Shown in pieces: positions 1-8,784 of a DNA stretch of 19,450 bases (within the stretch, counting starts at the first letter, position 1; each line of letters starts with the position of its first letter). The stretch spans positions 1-19,450 of the forward strand of contig JAHAYB010000296.1 of NCBI GenBank assembly GCA_018384835.1, written 5' to 3'. The position numbers and the translations under genes are program-made. The notes below the pieces were generated by a model. It did not search any database and had not been told where the DNA came from. It saw only the letters and a list, made by a program, of their open reading frames with translations. This DNA comes from Comamonas sp. (GTDB lineage Bacteria > Pseudomonadota > Gammaproteobacteria > Burkholderiales > Burkholderiaceae_C).

Positions 1-2
1 GC

Positions 3-1949
3 CAACGCCTCTGGTTGGGCTTTGCCTGCATCATCGTTTTAGGTCTTGTAGTTGCCGCCAGCAGCTACTGGCAGCTTGGGCGCATGAGCGACCAAGTACA
101 AGCCTTGGTAGAGCAGCGCATCGGCCAGCTTGAGCAGGTCAACCAAGTCAAAGAAGCCACTGGCCAGTCTGCCATTGCCGTGCGCAACATCTTGCTACTG
201 GTGCGCCAAGAAGACATCCAAGCGCAAAAGCAAAACATTGATGCCAGCAGCCAACGCGCCTTAGCGCAACTGCGCAGCCTAGTGCAAAGTACCGACCAAG
301 CCAATGTGCGCGACAAGCTCGGGCAAGCGCAGCAAACCTTGAACACCTACCAGCAGCTTGTGCAAGAGACCATTGCGATGGTCTTGAACCACCAACGCGA
401 CCAAGCACGGCAACAAATCAACACCCAGGGCACAGAGCTGCTAAAGCAAAGCTTTGCCCTGCTCGATGAGGTACGCACCCTAGAGCAAAGCGCCCTAGAG
501 CAATCGCTAGCGCAAATGCGCGGTATGGGTACAGAGATTGGCGCACTGGTCATTGGTATGGCCGTACTGGTGGGCGTATTGAGCGTGCTCATCGCTTGGA
601 GCATTACCCGCTTTCTGGCACGCGCCTTGGGGGGCGAACCTGCTTACGCCGCAGCCGTTGCCCGCGAAATTGCCGCTGGCAACCTGGCCGTACCAGTCAA
701 CGTAGCGGCCAACGACCAGCACAGCCTGCTTGCACACATGCGCGATATGCGCAACAGCTTGGTTGACGTAGTGGCCAAAGTGCGCAGCGGCAGCCAATCG
801 GTAGCGGCGGCGGGCGTGCAAATCTCGCAGGGCAACCAAGACCTGTCCATGCGCACAGAAAGCCAGGCCAGCGCCTTACAACAAACCGCCAGCGCCATGG
901 ATGAGCTGGGCGCGCGCGTCACGCAAAACGCCGACAACGCCCGCCAAGCCAACCAACTGGCACAAACGGCCAGCGCCGTAGCCGCACAGGGCGGGGCAGT
1001 GGTGGACCAAGTGGTCAGCACCATGGAGGGCATTACCACCGCCAGCCACAAAATTGCCGACATCATCCAAGTGATTGATGGCATCGCCTTCCAAACCAAC
1101 ATCCTCGCCTTGAACGCTGCTGTCGAAGCCGCCCGCGCTGGCGAACAAGGCCGAGGCTTTGCCGTAGTTGCTGCCGAGGTACGCAGCCTAGCGGGGCGCA
1201 GCGCCGAAGCGGCCAAAGAAATCAAGCAACTGATTGACGACAGCGTGGAGCGCGTTGAGCAAGGAGCCAGCCTGGTCGATCAGGCCGGCGTGACCATGCA
1301 GGAAGTGGTGCAAAGCATTCGCCGCGTTACCGACATCATGGGCGAAATCAGCGCCGCCACTCAAGAGCAAAGCGCCGGGATTAGCCAAGTGGGCAGCTCT
1401 GTAGCAGGCATGGACCAGGCCACCCAGCAAAACGCCGCCTTGGTCGAGCAAGTGGCCGCCGCAGCCAGTAGCCTCAACCACCAAGCGCAAGACTTGGTGC
1501 AGGCCGTGGCCGTGTTTGATTTGGGGGGGCAAACCGCCAGCGCAGGCACCATCAGTCATGCACCACGGCGCAGCCCCAGCCCGCCTAGCAGCCGCTACAA
1601 CAGCGCCAGCGCCAGCATGAGCACCAGCAATACCAAGGCCAAGGCGCTAGCCGCTCCTTCTGGCATAAGTGCAAGCTCTAGCAGCAAAGCCCTGGCCAAG
1701 CCCAGCATCGCTGCTCCTGCACCCACCGCCACCCCCGCCACCAGTGGCAAGGGCGCACCGCCACGCCTGGGCAATAGCGCCAGCACCAGCACCAGCACCA
1801 GCACCAGTGCTAACGCTAAGGCCAAAACCAAGCCTCCAGCATCCGCAGCCACCAAGCCTGCCCCGCGCCCCACACCGTCTGCCCCCCTGGCCTTGCCCGC
1901 TGCCAAGAAAACCAGCGCCGCCGCTGACGATGAGTGGGAGACGTTCTAA
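3..1949 (+). CDS. Methyl-accepting chemotaxis protein (5' end outside window)
   Basis: Inner-membrane chemoreceptor that senses ligands in the periplasm and controls CheA/CheW. The frame is open to the left edge (reading QRLWLGFACII), so the true start lies just upstream and the TTG at 15 is not the start. Order: remnant of TM1 (about 10-70), a helical periplasmic four-helix-bundle-type sensor, TM2 (about 530-610), HAMP (about 610-720), then the signalling coiled coil. The hairpin tip is at about 1060-1220, with IAFQTNILALNAAVEAARAG and GRGFAVVAAEVRSLA. A long Ala/Ser/Thr/Pro/Lys linker (about 1530-1920) ends in DDEWETF. The final EWETF matches the xWxxF pentapeptide known to tether CheR and CheB in Tar/Tsr-type receptors, so methylation-based adaptation is likely. 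The ligand cannot be inferred. Downstream is an unrelated aminotransferase gene after 90 bp. Confidence 0.96.
   Translation, partial: QRLWLGFACIIVLGLVVAASSYWQLGRMSDQVQALVEQRIGQLEQVNQVKEATGQSAIAVRNILLLVRQEDIQAQKQNIDASSQRALAQLRSLVQSTDQANVRDKLGQAQQTLNTYQQLVQETIAMVLNHQRDQARQQINTQGTELLKQSFALLDEVRTLEQSALEQSLAQMRGMGTEIGALVIGMAVLVGVLSVLIAWSITRFLARALGGEPAYAAAVAREIAAGNLAVPVNVAANDQHSLLAHMRDMRNSLVDVVAKVRSGSQSVAAAGVQISQGNQDLSMRTESQASALQQTASAMDELGARVTQNADNARQANQLAQTASAVAAQGGAVVDQVVSTMEGITTASHKIADIIQVIDGIAFQTNILALNAAVEAARAGEQGRGFAVVAAEVRSLAGRSAEAAKEIKQLIDDSVERVEQGASLVDQAGVTMQEVVQSIRRVTDIMGEISAATQEQSAGISQVGSSVAGMDQATQQNAALVEQVAAAASSLNHQAQDLVQAVAVFDLGGQTASAGTISHAPRRSPSPPSSRYNSASASMSTSNTKAKALAAPSGISASSSSKALAKPSIAAPAPTATPATSGKGAPPRLGNSASTSTSTSTSANAKAKTKPPASAATKPAPRPTPSAPLALPAAKKTSAAADDEWETF
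1781..1810 (+). repeat. Hexanucleotide tandem repeat (CAGCAC)n in the chemoreceptor linker
   Basis: Four perfect CAGCAC units (1781-1804) and a degenerate fifth (CAGTGC) encode alternating Ser-Thr in the flexible linker before the WETF tether. Because the unit is 6 bp, copy-number change would lengthen or shorten the linker without shifting the frame. Confidence 0.85.
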
Positions 1950-2039
1950 GCCCAGCAATTGCTTGGTTGGGGCGTGATAAGCTGGTTTCTTTGCCCCACC
2001 CCTTTACTTTTTTATTGCATAACAACGGAGATTTCCCCC

Positions 2040-3188
2040 ATGGCAGGCTTGCTTCCCCATATCGACCCCGATGGCTTATTAGAGTTTTCCGTGGTCTATA
2101 CCGACCGCGCACTGAACCACATGTCCCAGCGCTTTGTGGGCGTGGCACAAGACATTCTTTCTACCTTAAAAGAGGTCTATAACGCCCATACCGCCGTGCT
2201 CGTTCCTGGCAGCGGCACGTTTGGCATGGAAGCCGTCGCCCGCCAGTTTGCCAACCGCGCCAAGGTGCTGGTGGTGCGCAATGGCTGGTTCAGCTACCGC
2301 TGGAGCCAGATTTTTGACGCAGGCGCTTTAGGTGGCGAGGCGGTCATCTGCCAAGCCCGCCAAATCGTCCCCGAAGGCGGCAGCCGCACCCAAGCGCCCT
2401 GGCAGCCCTGCCCGGCTGACGAGGTGGCCGCCACCATCCGCGCTGAAAAGCCGCACATCGTTTTTGCCCCCCACGTAGAAACCGCCAGCGGCATGATGCT
2501 CACGGACGATTACCTCAAAACCATCAGTGCCGCCGCGCACGAGGTGGGCGCATTGGTGGTGCTGGACTGCGTGGCCTCTGGCGCGATGTGGGTGGATATG
2601 CGCGAAACCGGCGTAGATGTGCTGATTTCCGCCCCGCAAAAAGGCTGGAGCAGCTCGCCGTGCTGCGCCATGGTGATGCTCAGTGAACGCGCCCGCGCTG
2701 CGATTGAAGAGACGCAAAGCTCCAGCTTCTCCTGCGACCTGAAAAAGTGGATGCAGATTGCCGAAGGCTACGAACAAGGCCAGCACGCCTACCACACCAC
2801 CATGCCCACCAACGCCCTGGTAGAGCTGCGCGACGTGATGCTGGAAACGCGCAACTACGGCTTTGCCAAAGTGCGCGAAGAGCAAATAGAGCTAGGCCGC
2901 CAGGTACGCGCCCTGCTGCAAGAGTTTGGCTACCCCAGCGTGGCCGCGCCGGGCTGGGAAGCGCCGGGTGTCGTCGTCAGCTACACCACCGACCCCGGCA
3001 TTCAAAGCGGCAAGAAGTTTTTGGCGCTGGGCTTGCAAACCGCCTCGGGTGTGCCGCTGCAATGCGGGGAAGGGGCGGATTTTTCCACCTTCCGCATCGG
3101 CCTGTTTGGGCTGGAAAAATGGCACAACGTAGAGCGCACCGTCGGCCACCTGCGCACCGCTTTGAGCGTTGTGGCACACCCAGCGTAA
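2040..3188 (+). CDS. Class V PLP-dependent aminotransferase (alanine-glyoxylate aminotransferase family)
   Basis: Predicted cytosolic fold-type I transaminase of 382 residues, the usual size for the family. The start is the ATG at 2040, preceded by GGAGA (2027-2031) with 8-nt spacing; an earlier in-frame start at 1959 has no ribosome site and encodes an unrelated hydrophobic leader. Visible signatures are the PLP phosphate-contact region VPGSGTFGMEA, the substrate/cofactor region HVETASGM, the Asp motif VVLDCVASG, and the Schiff-base lysine K201 in SAPQKGW. The family includes alanine-glyoxylate, serine-glyoxylate and 2-aminoethylphosphonate-pyruvate transaminases. The sequence does not settle the substrate, though the AGT-like layout makes a glyoxylate- or pyruvate-linked reaction the best guess. 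The ppc start lies 59 bp beyond its stop on the same strand with no terminator seen between, so the two may be co-transcribed. Confidence 0.88.
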   Translation: MAGLLPHIDPDGLLEFSVVYTDRALNHMSQRFVGVAQDILSTLKEVYNAHTAVLVPGSGTFGMEAVARQFANRAKVLVVRNGWFSYRWSQIFDAGALGGEAVICQARQIVPEGGSRTQAPWQPCPADEVAATIRAEKPHIVFAPHVETASGMMLTDDYLKTISAAAHEVGALVVLDCVASGAMWVDMRETGVDVLISAPQKGWSSSPCCAMVMLSERARAAIEETQSSSFSCDLKKWMQIAEGYEQGQHAYHTTMPTNALVELRDVMLETRNYGFAKVREEQIELGRQVRALLQEFGYPSVAAPGWEAPGVVVSYTTDPGIQSGKKFLALGLQTASGVPLQCGEGADFSTFRIGLFGLEKWHNVERTVGHLRTALSVVAHPA

Positions 3189-3234
3189 GCAGAGCACACG
3201 ATTTGAACTGAACTGAATTGAACGAAATAAACGC

Positions 3235-3241
3235 AAGGAGA
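3235..3241 (+). promoter_or_regulatory. Ribosome binding site that fixes the ppc TTG start
   Basis: AAGGAGA lies 6-7 nt before the TTG at 3248. Neither the upstream TTG (3218) nor the downstream in-frame ATG (3293) has a purine-rich site at proper distance. This favours a TTG start for ppc. Confidence 0.75.
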
Positions 3242-3247
3242 AACATC

Positions 3248-6124
3248 TTGTCCACCGCCGTACCGGGTTACGCGCCCCCCCTATCGTCGCCCATGGCCAG
3301 CGCTAGCGCTCTGACCACGCCCGATAAAGAGCAACCGCTCCAAGAAGACATCCGCCTGCTGGGGCGTATTCTGGGCGACATCATTCGCGAGCAGGAGGGG
3401 CAAGCCGTTTTTGCCTTGATTGAGCAGGTACGCCAACTGTCCGTGGCCTTTCGCCGCGATGCGGATAAAGAGGCCGATACCCAGCTCAAGCAACTGCTCA
3501 CTGGCCTGAGCAGCGAGCAAACCGTCAGCGTTATCCGCGCCTTTACCTATTTCAGCCACTTGGCCAATCTGGCCGAAGACCGCCACCATATCCGCCGGCG
3601 CAGCATCCACGAACGGGTAGGCAGCACCCAGGCAGGCAGCCTGGAGCACAGCCTGACGCGCTTGCAGCAAGCGGGCATCACCCCCAGCCAGATTGCGCAG
3701 ACGCTGGCGCAAGCCTATGTTGCCCCGGTGTTGACCGCCCACCCCACCGAGGTACAGCGCCAAAGTATTTTGCAGGCCGAGCGCCATATCGCCCGCCTGC
3801 TGGCCGAGCGTGACGACATCACCGCCCGCGCCCAATATGCCCAGCAGTTGGGAACCGGCAACAACGCCCTGGGGCAGCGCGAACTGGCCGCCAACGAGGC
3901 GCAACTACGCGCCCGCGTGGCGCAACTGTGGCAAACGCGGCTGCTGCGCTACTCCAAGCTCACCGTGGCCGACGAGATTGAAAACGCCCTGGGCTATTAC
4001 GAAAACACCTTTTTGCACGAGCTGCCCAAGCTCTACGCCAGCCTGGAAGAAGCCTTAGCCCTGCCCGGCGAGCAAATCCACAGCTTTTTGCGCATGGGGC
4101 AATGGATTGGCGGCGACCGCGACGGCAACCCCAACGTCACCGCCGACACCCTGGCGCTGGCACTGCGCCGCCAAAGCGAGGTGGCGCTGCGCCACTACCT
4201 GGACGAGGTGCATTTGCTGGGCGGTGAACTGTCCATGTCCAGCCTGCTGGTCAAAGTCTCGCCTGCCATGCAGGTGTTGGCGTTGGCCTCGCCCGACACC
4301 AATAGCCACCGCGAGGATGAGCCTTACCGCCGCGCCCTCACCGGGGTCTATGCCCGCCTGGCCGCCACCTTGCAAACCCTGACCGGCGGCCAAAAACCCG
4401 CCCGCCATGCCGTGGTGGCCGCCATGCCGCCCTACGCCCAGGCCGAGGAGTTTTTGCAAGACCTGCAAACCATTGACGCATCGCTATGCCGCCACCACAG
4501 CCAGGCGCTGGCGCAGCACCGCCTGCGCCCGTTGATTCGGGCGGTACAGGTGTTTGGTTTTCACCTAGCCACGGTGGATTTGCGCCAAAGCTCAGACAAG
4601 CACGAAGCCGTACTGACCGACCTGCTGCGCACCGCCCGTATTGAGGACGATTACAGCGCCCTCACTGAAGCCCAGCGCTGCCAACTGCTGCTGCAACTGC
4701 TGCAAGATGCCCGCCCCCTGCGCGTTGTGGGCGCTCGCTACCAGGATTTAACGCGCAGCGAAATCGCCATCTTTGAAACCGCCCGCGACATGCTGGAGCG
4801 CTATGGGCGCGAGGCCATTCGCCACTACATCATCAGCCACACCGAAACCGTCAGCGACTTGCTGGAAGTGCTGCTGCTGCAAAAAGAAGTGGGCTTGCTG
4901 CAAGGCACGCTGGATGCCAGCGACAGCCAGGCGCAGCTCATCGTTGTGCCGCTGTTTGAAACCATTGGCGACCTACGCGCCGCCGCCAGCATCATGCGCG
5001 ACTACTACGCTACCCCCGGCGTGGCGCAGCTCATGCAGCGCAGCGGCGCGGAGCAGGACATCATGCTGGGCTACTCCGACAGCAATAAGGACGGCGGCAT
5101 CTTCACCAGCAACTGGGAGCTGTACCGCGCCGAGCTGGCCTTGGTCGATGTGTTTGACGAACTGGCGCGTGACTACGGCTTGCGCCTGCGCATGTTCCAC
5201 GGCAGGGGCGGCACAGTAGGGCGCGGCGGCGGCCCCAGCTATGAAGCGATTTTGGCGCAGCCCCCCGGCACGGTGCGCGGGCAAATCCGCCTGACCGAGC
5301 AAGGCGAGGTGATTGCCTCCAAATACGCCAACCCCGACATTGGCCGACGCAATCTGGAAACCCTGGCCGCCGCCATGCTGGAAGCCACGCTGCTGCAACC
5401 GACCAAGCCCGCCACGCCGGAGTTTCTGGCCGCTGCCCAGCAACTGTCGGAAGCCAGCATGGCCGCCTACCGCCAACTGGTTTACGAAACACCGGGCTTT
5501 GCCGACTACTTCTTCACCGCCACGCCCATCCGCGAAATTGCCGAGCTGAATATCGGCTCGCGCCCCGCCTCGCGCAAGGCCACGCAGGCGATTGAAGATT
5601 TACGCGCCATCCCCTGGGGCTTTAGTTGGGGGCAATGCCGCCTGACCCTGCCCGGCTGGTTTGGCTTTGGCACGGCGGTCCACCACTTTATCCACCAAAG
5701 CGGGGCAGAGCCTGCGGCGCAAACCGCTTTGCTCCAGCAAATGGCGGCGCAATGGCCGTTCTTCCGCACGCTGCTATCGAATATGGACATGGTGCTGGCC
5801 AAGAGCGACTTGGCGCTAGCCTCGCGCTACAGCGATTTGGTGGCTGATGCCGATTTGCGCCAGCGCATTTTTAGCGCCATCAGCGCCGAATGGCAGCGCA
5901 CGGCGGAAATGCTGGCGCTGGTCACTGGCGAGAATGACCGCCTGGCCAGCAACCCAGCGCTGGCGCGTTCTATTCGCCACCGCTTCCCCTATATCGACCC
6001 GCTGCACCTGCTGCAAGTGGAGTTGGTAGGCCGCTGGCGTGCCGGTCAGAATGACGAACGCGTTAAAAACGGCATTCATATCAGCATCAACGGCATTGCG
6101 GCGGGGCTGCGTAATACGGGGTAA
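3248..6124 (+). CDS. ppc: Phosphoenolpyruvate carboxylase
   Basis: Cytosolic anaplerotic enzyme that carboxylates PEP with bicarbonate to give oxaloacetate and phosphate, refilling the TCA cycle. From the TTG at 3248 the protein has 958 residues, longer than the E. coli enzyme (883), partly through a roughly 25-residue N-terminal extension. Family signatures appear in order: [12 protein letters not shown] with the catalytic His (H165), [22 protein letters not shown], the arginine-rich active-site loop [29 protein letters not shown], and the conserved C-terminus [11 protein letters not shown]. Everything needed for catalysis is present. The intact C-terminal NTG matters because it lines the active site in this family. 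The last codons are built from a 10-bp tandem repeat that continues past the stop. Transcription probably ends at the strong hairpin at 6265. Confidence 0.98.
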   Translation: MSTAVPGYAPPLSSPMASASALTTPDKEQPLQEDIRLLGRILGDIIREQEGQAVFALIEQVRQLSVAFRRDADKEADTQLKQLLTGLSSEQTVSVIRAFTYFSHLANLAEDRHHIRRRSIHERVGSTQAGSLEHSLTRLQQAGITPSQIAQTLAQAYVAPVLTAHPTEVQRQSILQAERHIARLLAERDDITARAQYAQQLGTGNNALGQRELAANEAQLRARVAQLWQTRLLRYSKLTVADEIENALGYYENTFLHELPKLYASLEEALALPGEQIHSFLRMGQWIGGDRDGNPNVTADTLALALRRQSEVALRHYLDEVHLLGGELSMSSLLVKVSPAMQVLALASPDTNSHREDEPYRRALTGVYARLAATLQTLTGGQKPARHAVVAAMPPYAQAEEFLQDLQTIDASLCRHHSQALAQHRLRPLIRAVQVFGFHLATVDLRQSSDKHEAVLTDLLRTARIEDDYSALTEAQRCQLLLQLLQDARPLRVVGARYQDLTRSEIAIFETARDMLERYGREAIRHYIISHTETVSDLLEVLLLQKEVGLLQGTLDASDSQAQLIVVPLFETIGDLRAAASIMRDYYATPGVAQLMQRSGAEQDIMLGYSDSNKDGGIFTSNWELYRAELALVDVFDELARDYGLRLRMFHGRGGTVGRGGGPSYEAILAQPPGTVRGQIRLTEQGEVIASKYANPDIGRRNLETLAAAMLEATLLQPTKPATPEFLAAAQQLSEASMAAYRQLVYETPGFADYFFTATPIREIAELNIGSRPASRKATQAIEDLRAIPWGFSWGQCRLTLPGWFGFGTAVHHFIHQSGAEPAAQTALLQQMAAQWPFFRTLLSNMDMVLAKSDLALASRYSDLVADADLRQRIFSAISAEWQRTAEMLALVTGENDRLASNPALARSIRHRFPYIDPLHLLQVELVGRWRAGQNDERVKNGIHISINGIAAGLRNTG

Positions 6125-6159
6125 AAGAGGTAATACGGGGTAATACGGAGTAATACCGG
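6111..6159 (+). repeat. 10-bp tandem repeats spanning the ppc stop codon
   Basis: Units GTAATACGGG (6111-6120), a degenerate GTAAAAGAG (6121-6129), GTAATACGGG (6130-6139), GTAATACGGA (6140-6149) and GTAATACCGG (6150-6159). The first unit encodes the conserved ppc C-terminus (Arg-Asn-Thr-Gly) and the second supplies the TAA stop. The remaining units are noncoding, so the array looks like expansion outward from the coding end. Confidence 0.85.
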
Positions 6160-6348
6160 CGAAGAGAGCGGCATGGTGGCACACCTAAGCCGCTACAATC
6201 GCTTCCAACTGGCTTCAAGCCACCCCTGCTACAAAAGGGATAAAAGTTTTTTCTAAAGAGTTAAGTTAGGGCGTTATATTTAACGCCCTAACATTTTTTC
6301 ATCCCTTGTCTTTAAGGGATTCACGTATTAAATACAAAGAGATAAAAA
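6125..6348. other. Intergenic region ppc / diguanylate cyclase
   Basis: 224 bp without a gene. It holds the tail of the GTAATACGG array, a 13-bp palindrome TGGCTTCAAGCCA (6210-6222), the terminator hairpin at 6265-6299, and a weaker stem-loop at 6301-6320 (ATCCCTT / AAGGGAT). A further AAGGGAT at 6235-6241 could compete for the same ATCCCTT. The base composition drops from GC-rich to AT-rich at about 6240. No convincing sigma-70 promoter was recognised; TTGTCT at 6306 with TAAATA 17 nt later is only a poor match. Confidence 0.6.
6265..6299 (+). terminator. Intrinsic terminator after ppc
   Basis: A perfect 12-bp stem GTTAGGGCGTTA (6265-6276) / TAACGCCCTAAC (6281-6292) with a 4-nt loop TATT, followed by ATTTTTT (6293-6299). 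The T-run lies on the + strand side, so it ends transcription arriving from ppc and insulates the diguanylate cyclase gene. Confidence 0.92.
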
Positions 6349-8091
6349 ATGAATCATATCCATCTGAAAAAAATATCATTAAAAGCCACTATTTTAGCAC
6401 TTTTTTTAATTATAGCCACTATTATATCTTTTGTTTTCGGATGGCAGTTGTTTTATACCAACAAACATCTTTCAAAAGACAGCATCAACTCCCATATTGG
6501 CAGTATTGTACAAAATATTGATAATACCTTAAAAAATAATGAAGCATTGCATTTCGGCATTATCAATATATTAGGCGGCATCAATCAAAACAAAAAAGAG
6601 CATTGGGATGAGAATTTTAGCACCTACATTGAAATCTTAAAAGCACGAAGCTCTATATATGCTATTTATACAGGTTATGAAGATAACAGTTTTTATGAAA
6701 TAATCAATCTGGATATCGATGCAAATTTAAGGGCGAGCTACCATGCAGACTTACAAGACAAATGGCTGTTGATAAAAATAGATGGGCAAAATATTGCGCA
6801 AAGAGAGTTGTCTTTTTTCGATTCCCAACTTCGTTTAACAGCTAAAAAACTAGAACCTAATAGCTACGAATCTTCTCAACGCACGTGGTATCAAATGGCT
6901 TTGAGTGGTGAGAATGCCATAAAAACACTTCCCTATAAATTTTCCCATATTGACACATCTGGCATTACTTTTTCTAAGCGATTAGAAAATAGTAAAAATG
7001 TTGTCTCTATTGATGTGCTGATAGAAGATTTTAGAAATAGCTTGAAAAACCTGATAGATACCGATAGTTTAGAACTGTTTTTATTTAAGCAAGATGGCAC
7101 GCTTATTTCTTCTGTTGCAGAAAATGAAGCGCTTTTCAAGCAATTTTATGATAAAGAAAATATAGATAAATTCTTAGAAGCTCAGATTTTACCCATCCAT
7201 GGTAAAAACTATATCGTGCAAATAGCCCCTTTGCAAAATGGTGCTAATGAGGAGTATCTGGCATTATTTGGAGATTACGATAAAATTATTGCTCCTTACA
7301 ATCAAACAACTTTTAGGCTCTTGGCTATTTTTGCATTGACTTACCTTTTGATGCTGCCTATTATTTTATATTTCTCCAGAATTATTGTTAAACCAATTTT
7401 TGAATTGGTAGGCGAGAGTAATAAAATAAAAGAACGAAAATATAATACCATTTCAAAAGTTGAAAGCAATATTATTGAAGTCTCTGTTCTTTCTGATGCC
7501 TTCCTAGATATGTCCCAATCTATTTATGAGTATCAAAACTCTTTGGAAGAAAAAGTTGAAGAAAGAACGCAAGAGTTAAAACTCAAAAACGAAGAGCTTT
7601 ATAAAATCTCTGTAACCGACAAGCTAACTGGTATTTATAACCGAGTCAAGCTAGACAAGAGCTTGCAAGAGAATATGAAGCTATCACTCAGCCAAGGCAG
7701 CCGCTTTGCAGTGATTATTATGGATATTGATTTCTTCAAAAAAATCAATGATAACTTTGGCCACCAAGTCGGTGATGATGTTTTGCAAGAATGCGCCCAA
7801 ATCTTAACCCATACGGTCAGCGACAAAGGCATTATAGGCCGCTGGGGCGGTGAAGAGTTTTTAGTGATTTGTCCAGAGACAGACCTTACAAACGCCCAAC
7901 AGCTCGCCCTGCAAATCAATCAGGCGATTAAAGCCCACCCATTTAGTACCTATCCCCACCGCGTGACTATGAGCGTTGGTGTCTCTGGCTACCAAGCGGG
8001 TATTGAAAAATATGATGAAATTGTCTCTAATGCCGACAAGGCTTTGTACAAAGCCAAAGAAAACGGCAGGGATAGGGTTGAGGTAAATTAA
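6349..8091 (+). CDS. Membrane-bound sensory diguanylate cyclase (HAMP-GGDEF)
   Basis: Makes cyclic di-GMP from two GTP in response to a periplasmic signal. 580 residues; start ATG preceded by AAGAGAT at 6337-6343. TM1 at about residues 8-31, a periplasmic sensor of about 290 residues (Cache-like by size and position; ligand unknown), TM2 at about 322-346, a HAMP-like linker, a short coiled coil (about 395-420, NSLEEKVEERTQELKLKNEE), then the GGDEF domain from about 425. The active-site motif is GGEEF at 500-504, an active variant. The product-inhibition RxxD motif expected five residues before it is SDKG, so allosteric feedback at the I-site is probably absent. The first 400 codons are strongly AT-rich compared with the flanking genes, and the GGDEF part is less so, suggesting transfer or a composite origin. 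Its stop overlaps that of the convergent dedA gene. Confidence 0.93.
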   Translation: MNHIHLKKISLKATILALFLIIATIISFVFGWQLFYTNKHLSKDSINSHIGSIVQNIDNTLKNNEALHFGIINILGGINQNKKEHWDENFSTYIEILKARSSIYAIYTGYEDNSFYEIINLDIDANLRASYHADLQDKWLLIKIDGQNIAQRELSFFDSQLRLTAKKLEPNSYESSQRTWYQMALSGENAIKTLPYKFSHIDTSGITFSKRLENSKNVVSIDVLIEDFRNSLKNLIDTDSLELFLFKQDGTLISSVAENEALFKQFYDKENIDKFLEAQILPIHGKNYIVQIAPLQNGANEEYLALFGDYDKIIAPYNQTTFRLLAIFALTYLLMLPIILYFSRIIVKPIFELVGESNKIKERKYNTISKVESNIIEVSVLSDAFLDMSQSIYEYQNSLEEKVEERTQELKLKNEELYKISVTDKLTGIYNRVKLDKSLQENMKLSLSQGSRFAVIIMDIDFFKKINDNFGHQVGDDVLQECAQILTHTVSDKGIIGRWGGEEFLVICPETDLTNAQQLALQINQAIKAHPFSTYPHRVTMSVGVSGYQAGIEKYDEIVSNADKALYKAKENGRDRVEVN

Positions 8092-8747
8092 AAGTTTTCA
8101 CCTTCAGCACTCTCTTTACGCCCTGCGTGCCAACTGCCATAAATTGCCAGTAGGCTAGGAATTAAAATTAACGCCCAAATAATTTTTTCTAAATTGGCTT
8201 GCACCCAGGGGAAATTACCAAAAAAATAACCCGCTGTACCAATCCCTAGTACCCAAATCAATGCCCCCAATACATTAAATAGGCTGAACTTACTGCGCGA
8301 CATGGCTGCCACCCCAGCCACAAAGGGCGCAAAAGTGCGTACAAATGGCATAAAACGCGCCATAATGACGGTGATGCCGCCATAGCGCTCATAAAAATGG
8401 TGGGCTTGGTCAAATGCCCGGCGGTTAAACCAGCGCGATTGCTCCCATTGGAATACCTTGGGGCCTATCCAGCGGCCAATGGTGTAATTGCATTGATCCC
8501 CTAAAATAGCTGCGACTAATAATACGCTACTGGCTAGCGTAAAATCCAATAACCCAGCACCGCACATCGCCCCTACCATAAATAGCAGCGAATCCCCCGG
8601 TAAAAATGGCATTACCACCACACCAGTTTCCACAAATACAATCAAAAATAATAATACATAAATCCACGCGCCATAGGCTTGCACAAAATCTTGCAAATAG
8701 CGGTCAATGTGCAAAATAAAATCCATCAATAAATAAACAGCTTCCAT
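8088..8747 (-). CDS. dedA: DedA-family inner-membrane protein
   Basis: Polytopic inner-membrane protein of the DedA/SNARE-associated superfamily. Members have been linked to membrane-lipid or undecaprenyl-phosphate translocation and to proton-motive-force homeostasis; the exact substrate here is unknown. I chose the ATG at 8747 (AAGG about 6 nt upstream), giving 219 residues, the length of E. coli DedA. Another ATG at 8774 has no ribosome site. Visible signatures: ETGVVVMPFLPGDSLLF (acidic residue plus the re-entrant loop motif), GDQCNYTIGRWIG, and MARFMPFVRTFAPFVAG with the conserved arginine and proline. Hydrophobic stretches flank both. It sits 37 bp downstream of lnt on the same strand, so it could be read from the corC-lnt transcript. 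It overlaps the stop of the convergent diguanylate cyclase. Its composition is AT-richer than lnt. Confidence 0.92.
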   Translation of the reverse strand: MEAVYLLMDFILHIDRYLQDFVQAYGAWIYVLLFLIVFVETGVVVMPFLPGDSLLFMVGAMCGAGLLDFTLASSVLLVAAILGDQCNYTIGRWIGPKVFQWEQSRWFNRRAFDQAHHFYERYGGITVIMARFMPFVRTFAPFVAGVAAMSRSKFSLFNVLGALIWVLGIGTAGYFFGNFPWVQANLEKIIWALILIPSLLAIYGSWHAGRKESAEGENF

Positions 8748-8784
8748 ATTCTGCCTTGCAGGTATAAATACCAAATACCAAATA

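Noticed and set aside
1595..1958. Val/Leu/Gly-rich - strand frames opposite the chemoreceptor linker
   Set aside because: Their repeats are just the complement of the Ser/Thr/Ala-rich linker codons; no start signal.
1953..1962. Palindrome AGCAATTGCT as a terminator after the chemoreceptor
   Set aside because: Perfect 10-bp palindrome without a loop and with no T-run right after it.
1959..2039. N-terminal extension of the aminotransferase
   Set aside because: No ribosome site, non-homologous hydrophobic leader; the ATG at 2040 has GGAGA at 8 nt.
6306..6334. Sigma-70 promoter for the diguanylate cyclase
   Set aside because: TTGTCT with TAAATA at 17-nt spacing matches only a few consensus positions, too weak to call in AT-rich DNA.
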